Shown here: one piece after another, positions 6,094-11,939 of the stretch
Layout of the letters: the number at the start of each line of letters is the position of its first letter
Numbering within the stretch: position 1 is the stretch's first letter
Assembly: GCA_946481445.1 (NCBI GenBank)
Contig: CAMLOA010000021.1
Location: forward strand, 1 to 11,939
From: an uncultured Devosia sp.
GTDB lineage: Bacteria > Pseudomonadota > Alphaproteobacteria > Rhizobiales > Devosiaceae
Direction: 5' to 3'
DNA: 11,939 bases
Program-made: the position numbers and the translations under genes
Notes under the pieces: model-generated
Told to the model about the DNA's origin: nothing
Seen by the model: the letters and a program-made list of their open reading frames with translations, nothing else
Databases searched by the model: none

Positions 6094-7712
6094 CTGCTCC
6101 CCTCCTCTCCATCCGGGACCTGACAATCGCCTTCGGCGCCAATACTGCCGCCCACCAGGTCAGCCTCGACATTGCGCCGGGGGAAACGGTGGCCCTGGTT
6201 GGCGAAAGTGGCTCGGGCAAGTCGGTGACGGCCCTGTCAGTCCTGCGCCTGCTGCCGCCCAGCGCGACCCTGTCCGGCAAGGTCCTGTTCAAGGGCCGCG
6301 ACCTCGTGTCCGCTCCCGATGCCGAATTGCGCGCCGTGCGCGGCAACGACATTTCCATGATCTTCCAGGAGCCGATGAGTTCGCTCAACCCGGTCCACAC
6401 CGTCGAGCGGCAGATCGGCGAGGTGCTCGCCATCCATCGGGGTCTGCGCGGCGCCGCCGCCCGCGCCCGTATCCTCGAACTGCTCGATGCCGTGGGCATT
6501 CCCGATCCGGCCGGTCGCCTGGCCTCCTATCCCCACCAGTTGTCCGGCGGCCAGCGCCAGCGCGTCATGATCGCCATGGCCCTGGCCAATGAACCAGACC
6601 TGCTGATCGCCGACGAGCCGACCACCGCGCTCGACGTCACCGTCCAGGCGCAGATCCTCGCTCTGCTCAAATCACTGCAGGCCCGTCTCGGCATGGCCAT
6701 GCTGTTCATCACGCACGACCTGGGCATCGTGCGTCGCCTGGCCGACCGCGTCTGCGTCATGACCAAAGGGGAAATCGTCGAAACCGGCCCGGTCGAGACC
6801 GTCTTCGCCAATCCCCAGCATGCCTATACAAGGCATCTGCTGACCGCCGAACCCAAGGGCAAACCGCCCTCTCCCGCCGCGGACGCTCCGGCGATCGTCG
6901 ACGTTGCCGACCTCAAGGTCTGGTTCCCGATCAAGCGCGGCATTCTCCGCCGCACCGTCGGCCATATCCGCGCCGTCGATGGCGTCGACCTCTCCATCCG
7001 CCAGGGTGAAACACTGGGCGTCGTGGGCGAAAGTGGCTCGGGCAAATCATCGCTGGGCTATGCCCTGCTGCGCCTCATCCCCTCCGATGGCCGCATCGTC
7101 GTGCTCGGCAACGCCATCCAGGGTCGCTCGTGGAAGGCAATGCGGCCCTTGCGCGCCGACATGCAGATCGTCTTCCAGGACCCTTTCGGTTCCCTCAGCC
7201 CGCGCATGTCGGTCAGCCAGATCATCGAGGAGGGTCTCGCCGTCCATCGCCGGGAACTCGGCGCCGCGGAGCGGGACGCCCGCGTGGTGGCGGCGCTGAC
7301 CGAAGTCGGTCTCGATCCCGCCACGCGTCACCGCTACCCGCACGAATTTTCCGGCGGGCAGCGCCAGCGCATCGCCATTGCCCGTGCCATGGTGCTCGAA
7401 CCGCATTTCGTGGTGCTCGACGAGCCCACCTCTGCGCTCGACGTGTCCATCCAGGCCCAGGTGGTCGACCTGCTGCGCGCCATCCAGCAAAGACGGGGCC
7501 TCACCTACCTCTTCATCAGCCACGACCTCAAGGTCGTCCGCGCTCTGGCCAATCGGCTCATGGTCATGCGCGATGGCAAGGTGGTCGAGGCCGGCGAGGC
7601 GGCCTCCATCTTCGCCAGCCCGCAGACCGACTATACCCGCGCCCTCATGGCCGCCGCCTTCGACTTGAACGCCCCGCAAAATCTTGATCCGGTGCCCCCT
7701 GTCACGCGCTAG
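6090..7712 (+). CDS. yejF: YejF, fused double ATPase of the peptide ABC importer
   Basis: YejF supplies both nucleotide-binding domains of the importer in one 540-residue chain, whereas Opp/Dpp systems use two proteins. First half: Walker A GESGSGKS (38-45), Q-loop Q93, signature LSGGQ (151-155), Walker B LLIADE (171-176) and switch H209. Second half: Walker A GESGSGKS (313-320), signature SGGQ (421-424) after F420, Walker B VVLDE (441-445) and switch H478. All catalytic residues are present in both halves, so both sites look active. A linker rich in proline and alanine (about 255-270) joins them. The tail TDYTRALM (513-520) corresponds to the oligopeptide ABC C-terminal motif that follows each domain; the first copy is HAYTRHLL (244-251). 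AAGG lies eight bases ahead of the start. The gene lies between yejE, which it overlaps, and a YejA-like binding protein 49 bp downstream. Confidence 0.97.
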   Translation: MTAPLLSIRDLTIAFGANTAAHQVSLDIAPGETVALVGESGSGKSVTALSVLRLLPPSATLSGKVLFKGRDLVSAPDAELRAVRGNDISMIFQEPMSSLNPVHTVERQIGEVLAIHRGLRGAAARARILELLDAVGIPDPAGRLASYPHQLSGGQRQRVMIAMALANEPDLLIADEPTTALDVTVQAQILALLKSLQARLGMAMLFITHDLGIVRRLADRVCVMTKGEIVETGPVETVFANPQHAYTRHLLTAEPKGKPPSPAADAPAIVDVADLKVWFPIKRGILRRTVGHIRAVDGVDLSIRQGETLGVVGESGSGKSSLGYALLRLIPSDGRIVVLGNAIQGRSWKAMRPLRADMQIVFQDPFGSLSPRMSVSQIIEEGLAVHRRELGAAERDARVVAALTEVGLDPATRHRYPHEFSGGQRQRIAIARAMVLEPHFVVLDEPTSALDVSIQAQVVDLLRAIQQRRGLTYLFISHDLKVVRALANRLMVMRDGKVVEAGEAASIFASPQTDYTRALMAAAFDLNAPQNLDPVPPVTR

Positions 7713-7761
7713 CATTTCCGCCTATCGTCCCTGTCCAGAACATAAATTCCGGAGCTGTCCG

Positions 7762-9615
7762 ATGAAGTTCGTGCCCCTCCTCGTCGCTGGCCTGGCGCTG
7801 GCTTTCGCCCTGCCCGCCGCCGCACAAACCCCCACCGATGTCTGGGTCCATGCCGACAGCCTCACCGACAGCCCGAAATATCCCGAGGGTTTCACCCATT
7901 TCGACTATGTCAATGTCGATGCCCCCAAGGGCGGCGTGGTGCGGCTGGGCGACATGGGCGGGTTCGATACTTTCAACCCCATCCTGCCCAAGGGCGAGCC
8001 CGCAGGCGGCCTTGGCCTGATCTACGAAACCCTGCTCACCCCCTCGATGGACGAGGTCAACACCTCCTATGGCCTGCTGGCAGAGGCCATGAAGGTCGCG
8101 CCCGACTATGGCTCGGTCACCTTCCGCATGGACCCCGATGCCCGCTGGCACGACGGCGAGCCGGTCACCGCCGAAGACGTGGTCTGGTCCTTCAACAAGA
8201 CCCGCGAGCTCAACCCCAATGTGGACCAGTACTACGCCAACATTACCGGTGTCGAAGTCACCGCGCCCGGCGAAGTGACCTTCACCTTCGACCAGACTGG
8301 CAACCGCGAACTGCCCCATATCCTGGGCCAGGTGCAGGTCATGCCCCAGCACTGGTGGGAGGGCACCGATGCCGAAGGCAACAAGCGCAATATCGGCGAA
8401 TCCACCCTGGAGCCGCCGCTGGGCTCGGGCCCCTACCGCCTCGCCAGCTTCGATCCGGGCCGCACGGTCACCTATGAACGCGTCGAGGATTACTGGGGTG
8501 CCGATCACCCCACCCAGATCGGCCAGAACAATTTCGATGAATACCGCATCGAGTACTTTCTCGACCTGACGGTGCAGTTCGAGGCCTTCAAGGGCGACCA
8601 GTTCGACTGGTGGATCGAGAACACCGCCCGCCGCTGGGCCACCGCCTACGATTTCCCGGCCGTCACCGACGGCCGCGTCATCAAGGAACTCTTCCCCCAG
8701 GACTATAACGGCTCGGGCGTCATGGTCGGCTTCATCCCCAATCTGCGCCGCGAGAAGTTCCAGGATCCCCGCGTGCGCGAAGCGCTCAACTATGCCTTCG
8801 ATTTCGAGGAACTGAGCGAAACCCTGTTCTTCAACCAGTACCAGCGCATCGACAGCTACTTCTTCGGCCTGCCCTTCAAGTCGACCGGCCTGCCGGAAGG
8901 CGAGGAACTCGAAGTCCTCGAATCGGTGCGTGACCTGGTGCCGGAATCGGTCTTCACCGAGCCCTACACCAATCCGGTCAGCGGCGATTCCACCAAGCTC
9001 CGCGAGAACCTGCGCACGGCGCTGACCCTGTTCCAGGAAGCCGGCTACACCTTGGATGGCACCCGGCTGGTCGATGCCAGCGGCACCCAGTTCAGTTTCG
9101 AGATCCTGCTCAATGGCCCGACCATCGAGCCGGTGGCGCAGAACCTGGTCACCAACCTGGCCCAGATCGGTGTCGAAGCCACCATCCGCACCGTCGATAG
9201 CCCGCAATACATCAACCGGGCCCGCAGCTTCGATTTCGACGTGATCTATACCGGCTGGGTGCAATCCTTCTCGCCCGGCAATGAGCAGCGCTTCTTTTTT
9301 GGCTCCTCCACTGCCAATGAGGAAGGCAGCCAGAACTATGCCGGTATCGCCGATCCGGGCGTGGATGCCTTGATCGACAAGCTGATCGTCGCCGACGACA
9401 GGGATACGCAACTGGCTATCGTCAAGGCGCTGGACCGTGTGCTGCTGCACAACCACTTCGTGGTCCCCAGCTATAGCCTGCGGACCTCGCGCGTCGCCCG
9501 CTGGGACCGCTTCAGCCACCCTGATACCCTGCCCGAATTCTCCTCCGGCTTCCCGACCATCTGGTGGTGGGACGAAGCCAAGGCGACAAAGACCGGCGGG
9601 GCGTCCGCGCAATAG
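7762..9615 (+). CDS. yejA: YejA-like periplasmic binding protein (SBP family 5)
   Basis: This is the substrate receptor expected to feed YejBEF. It has 617 residues with a Sec signal (MKFVPLLVAG onward, AAA site, cleavage before Q22). The mature N-terminus has YPEGFTHFDYVN (40-51) and DAPKGG (53-58), characteristic of the YejA branch. The SBP family 5 signature RWHDGEPVTAEDVVWSF lies at 128-144. The C-terminus has PTIWWWDEAKA, also typical of YejA. I start at the ATG 7762, not the in-frame ATG at 7684 inside yejF, because GGAG (7751-7754) and the signal peptide begin there. In E. coli the binding protein comes first (yejABEF); here it is last. In Agrobacterium tumefaciens a binding protein called YepA partners YejBEF for peptidoglycan fragment uptake. 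Whether this protein is closer to YejA or YepA cannot be settled by eye, so the symbol is tentative. Confidence 0.88.
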   Translation: MKFVPLLVAGLALAFALPAAAQTPTDVWVHADSLTDSPKYPEGFTHFDYVNVDAPKGGVVRLGDMGGFDTFNPILPKGEPAGGLGLIYETLLTPSMDEVNTSYGLLAEAMKVAPDYGSVTFRMDPDARWHDGEPVTAEDVVWSFNKTRELNPNVDQYYANITGVEVTAPGEVTFTFDQTGNRELPHILGQVQVMPQHWWEGTDAEGNKRNIGESTLEPPLGSGPYRLASFDPGRTVTYERVEDYWGADHPTQIGQNNFDEYRIEYFLDLTVQFEAFKGDQFDWWIENTARRWATAYDFPAVTDGRVIKELFPQDYNGSGVMVGFIPNLRREKFQDPRVREALNYAFDFEELSETLFFNQYQRIDSYFFGLPFKSTGLPEGEELEVLESVRDLVPESVFTEPYTNPVSGDSTKLRENLRTALTLFQEAGYTLDGTRLVDASGTQFSFEILLNGPTIEPVAQNLVTNLAQIGVEATIRTVDSPQYINRARSFDFDVIYTGWVQSFSPGNEQRFFFGSSTANEEGSQNYAGIADPGVDALIDKLIVADDRDTQLAIVKALDRVLLHNHFVVPSYSLRTSRVARWDRFSHPDTLPEFSSGFPTIWWWDEAKATKTGGASAQ

Positions 9616-9645
9616 GCCGATCGGCCGGCGCAGTGTTCATCCACG

Positions 9646-9666
9646 CCCTCCCCCTTGTGGGGAGGG
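9646..9666. terminator. Convergent-gap hairpin CCCTCCCC-CTTGT-GGGGAGGG
   Basis: A perfect 8-bp stem with a 5-base loop lies 30 bp after the yejA stop and 63 bp beyond the tamB stop. Its position between two converging operons suits a bidirectional transcription end. No T-run follows on either strand, so termination would be weak or factor-dependent. The same CCCTCCCC/GGGGAGGG palindrome is familiar as a dispersed element in Rhizobiales genomes, so it may be a repeat-family member instead. Confidence 0.45.
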
Positions 9667-9700
9667 ATCAGGTTCAGAGTTCGCGCTCAACGGGCACACA

Positions 9701-9720
9701 CCGACCGTAGACCGGGTCGG
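9701..9720 (-). terminator. Small hairpin just after the tamB stop
   Basis: CCGACC (9701-9706) and GGTCGG (9715-9720) form a 6-bp stem with an 8-base loop. Read on the minus strand it begins 9 bp after the tamB stop codon. No T-run follows. It may protect the message end or act with the neighbouring hairpin in termination. The support is structural only. Confidence 0.25.
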
Positions 9721-9729
9721 AGCCGGGGC

Positions 9730-11939
9730 TCAGTAATCCAGCTCGTAGAACACGCCCAGGCTGGAATTGCCGTCCTGTCCCGCGGCGCCGGTGACCTTGA
9801 GGTCGTCGGTCACGTCCAGGTTGATCGTCACCTTGCTCTGCCCGTTCGCGCCGGCCTGCACGCCCAGATAGACATTGTCCTGGATATAGGTGCCCGCCTG
9901 CACCGCCACATTGCCGCTGTCGTCGGTGACGATATCGAGATCGGCCAGCCCCGCCGCATCGCGCAGGCTGTCGGCCAGCCCGCCGCCGCCCCCGCCCACC
10001 AGTTCGGCCGCGGCGCCCGCCAGCTTGGCCAGCTGCAGGGGGGATAGTTCACCCATCGAGCGGTTGAAGATCAGCCGGCTCAGCACCTCGTCCTGCGGCA
10101 ACACCGGATTGGAGGTGAAGCTCACGTCAATGTCCGAGGCACGGCCCGAGACCGTGACAAACACGGTGATGCCGTCCCCCTCCGTGCGGGCGACCAGGTT
10201 GAGGAAGGGATCGAGGTCCCCTACCAGCGTCACCGTCCCGCTCTCGAATGTCACCCGCTGGCCCAGGATGGACAGGCGCCCGCGGCTGAGCGAGAAGCCG
10301 CCCACCGGCTGGATATTGTCCAGCGGCCCGGTGAGGCGCACTGAGCCGCCCACTTCTGCATCCAGTCCGCGGCCGCGGATGAAGATCTGGTTGGGCGCCC
10401 GCACATTGACATCGAGCAGCAGCCCGCCCGGACGGCTCTGCGGGATCGGCGCCCCTGTTGCGTCGTCGATCCGGGCACGGATCAGCGTCTGCTCAACCGC
10501 CCGGGGCGTATTGACGTGGTTCACATCCACCAAGGCTGCCCCACCGCCGAAATTCTCCGGTACGGTGATGTTGGCCTCCTCGACAAGCACATCGCCGGAC
10601 AGGAGCGGCGATCCGGCCAGGTTCCCCGTCAGCGACAGGCCGCCCGAAACCGTCGCCACGAACAGATTGCCGTCCGCGTAACGCGCCGCGTTGAGCGCCA
10701 GCCGCACATTGGCCGGCAGGGTCGGTGTCAGTCCCACCGTGCCGGATGCCGATACTGTCCCGCCGGTGGCCAGGCCCGCGCCCAGCCGCTCGATCGTCAG
10801 GGTCGTGCCGCTGAGACTGGCCGAGCCGCTGATGCCCACCAGTCGCAGGTTCAGCTCCGGATCGACGTAGCCGGCGCCCTCGGTGCTGATGCTGCCGCCG
10901 AATTGCGGATTGGCCAGGCTCCCCGACACGCGCGCATTGAAGTTGGCGACGCCGCTCAACTGCCCGCCGCGGTCGGCCACGAACCTGTTGCCCAGTGCCA
11001 GCGGCGCCGAACCGGCTAGCGTCACGTCCAGCCCGTTGCCCCCGAGCGGCACTCGCCCCGATCCGCTGAGATTGAGCCCCCCTGCCCCATTGGCGGCGAG
11101 GGACGCCAGCGTCACCGTGCCACCGCCATAGCTGCCGGTGGCCGTGGCGCTGAGCGGGGTGATGCCATATCCCGCGATAGCGGCAGCACTGACGCCGCCG
11201 GCCGAAGCCTCGAAGCTCACGCTCGGGTCCCCGGCATCCCCGGTAATCCGCGCCTGCCCGCTGAGCGTGCCAGCCAGGCCCAGGCCGGGCGCGACGGCAT
11301 TGGCAATGGACAGGGGCAGGGCTTCGACCCTGAGGGCGACATCGAGAGCCTGGCCTGCCGATCCGGTCGCCGTGATGGAGCCCGAGCCCACGTCGAAGCG
11401 GACGGCATCGAGCGCCACGCTCGAGCCCGTCACCTGCAGGACGGTGGGCTGCGCCAGCCGTGCGACCAGCGCTCCCTGCTCCAGCTCCGCCCGGTCCAGC
11501 GCCAGGCGGTACCCGCCATCGACGGGGGTCAGCGAGCCGGCCAGGTCAAGGTCGGTTCCCGTTGCCAGCGCCCCCTGCGCATCGAAATTGGTCGTCTGTC
11601 CGTCCTGCTGGGCAGTGGCGGTCAGCCTTTCGATGCTGGTGCCTGCCACCGACACATTGCTGGCCTCGGCCCGGCCATCTAGCACCGGCTCCCCGAACAG
11701 GTCCCAGGCATTGGCAACAACGTCGGCCGAGCCCACGGCGATATCGTTGACCACCAGGTTGCGCGCATCCGCGCGCATGCTGGCCGCCTGCGCGCCATCG
11801 CGGGGCGCCAGCGCCACCTCGGCACTGAGCGAGCCTTTCGCCTCCAGCAGCGCCAGTGCCGCAGGCACCGACAGATCCGGGGAAACGATGGCCAGGTCGC
11901 CATCGATCAGCCCGCTCTCGGTATTGCGGACGAGATCGC
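9730..11939 (-). CDS. tamB: TamB-type inner-membrane-anchored envelope protein (C-terminal 736 codons)
   Basis: TamB proteins are long periplasm-spanning beta-groove proteins anchored in the inner membrane. They work with the outer-membrane protein TamA and are implicated in lipid transport and outer-membrane assembly. Only the C-terminal part is here; the frame is open to the right edge, so the N-terminal anchor is missing. What is visible is low in Cys, rich in Gly, Ala, Ser, Val and Thr, and built of alternating beta-strand patterns such as LSGSGRVPLGG. The DUF490/TamB domain fills roughly the last 350 residues and includes its best-known conserved stretch, PQDEVLSRLIFNRSMGELSP, followed by LQLAKLAGAAAEL (about 10000-10110). 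The protein ends FYELDY, like other alphaproteobacterial TamB proteins. An apparent GTG start at 11868 is internal. The usual partner tamA would lie upstream, right of the window. The gene converges on yejA. Confidence 0.92.
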   Translation of the reverse strand, partial: DLVRNTESGLIDGDLAIVSPDLSVPAALALLEAKGSLSAEVALAPRDGAQAASMRADARNLVVNDIAVGSADVVANAWDLFGEPVLDGRAEASNVSVAGTSIERLTATAQQDGQTTNFDAQGALATGTDLDLAGSLTPVDGGYRLALDRAELEQGALVARLAQPTVLQVTGSSVALDAVRFDVGSGSITATGSAGQALDVALRVEALPLSIANAVAPGLGLAGTLSGQARITGDAGDPSVSFEASAGGVSAAAIAGYGITPLSATATGSYGGGTVTLASLAANGAGGLNLSGSGRVPLGGNGLDVTLAGSAPLALGNRFVADRGGQLSGVANFNARVSGSLANPQFGGSISTEGAGYVDPELNLRLVGISGSASLSGTTLTIERLGAGLATGGTVSASGTVGLTPTLPANVRLALNAARYADGNLFVATVSGGLSLTGNLAGSPLLSGDVLVEEANITVPENFGGGAALVDVNHVNTPRAVEQTLIRARIDDATGAPIPQSRPGGLLLDVNVRAPNQIFIRGRGLDAEVGGSVRLTGPLDNIQPVGGFSLSRGRLSILGQRVTFESGTVTLVGDLDPFLNLVARTEGDGITVFVTVSGRASDIDVSFTSNPVLPQDEVLSRLIFNRSMGELSPLQLAKLAGAAAELVGGGGGGLADSLRDAAGLADLDIVTDDSGNVAVQAGTYIQDNVYLGVQAGANGQSKVTINLDVTDDLKVTGAAGQDGNSSLGVFYELDY

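Noticed and set aside
7684..7715. Possible internal promoter TTGATC...TAGCAT ahead of the YejA-like gene
   Set aside because: The two boxes are 20 bp apart and lie in coding sequence; the spacing is too long for a normal promoter and nothing else supports it.
7702..9612. 636-codon minus-strand open frame opposite the YejA-like gene
   Set aside because: It is an antisense shadow caused by third-position GC bias; the plus strand has the signal peptide, the SBP family 5 signature and the ribosome site.
11866..11868. GTG as the start of the TamB-type protein
   Set aside because: The frame is open through to the window edge with similar beta-rich sequence, so the GTG is an internal valine codon.

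Overview
This is a GC-rich window of ordinary, compact bacterial chromosome. Gene content and style point to an alphaproteobacterium of the order Hyphomicrobiales (Rhizobiales), perhaps Devosia-like. The clues are a CUT1 sugar importer, a YejBEF peptide importer with its own binding protein, a TamB-type envelope protein, and an interspersed palindrome of the CCCGGCGAAGGCCGGG type that is common in this class. The genus is an inference. I see no rRNA, tRNA, CRISPR array, prophage, insertion sequence or toxin-antitoxin pair.

Layout. Positions 1-3508 (minus strand) hold a CUT1 carbohydrate ABC importer operon, read right to left: periplasmic binding protein (2261-3508), MalF-type permease (1148-2059), MalG-type permease (301-1143) and the 5' end of a UgpC/MsmK-type ATPase (1-296, cut by the window edge). 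The last three genes are 4 bp apart. A 201-bp gap separates the binding protein from the first permease. It contains a long inverted pair of palindromic repeats and a second hairpin, an arrangement that recalls the REP elements between malE and malF in E. coli.

Positions 3509-3868 form a divergent control region without genes. It holds a perfect 24-bp inverted repeat with a GntR-like core, a related half-site over a candidate promoter of the sugar operon, and a second 15-bp palindrome nearer the yej operon.

Positions 3869-9615 (plus strand) hold yejB, yejE, yejF and a YejA-like binding protein. The first three overlap by ATGA stop/start junctions and the binding protein follows after 49 bp. 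Together they encode a complete oligopeptide-type ABC importer. In E. coli this family takes up microcin C. In Rhizobiales it has been tied to antimicrobial peptide tolerance and to muropeptide recovery.

Positions 9616-9729 form a short convergent gap with hairpins. Positions 9730-11939 (minus strand) hold the C-terminal half of a TamB/DUF490 protein, truncated by the right edge.

The two importers share the divergent region but face opposite ways and probably serve different nutrients. I found no clearly new system. The most interesting signals are the cis-elements at 2092-2248 and 3553-3749.
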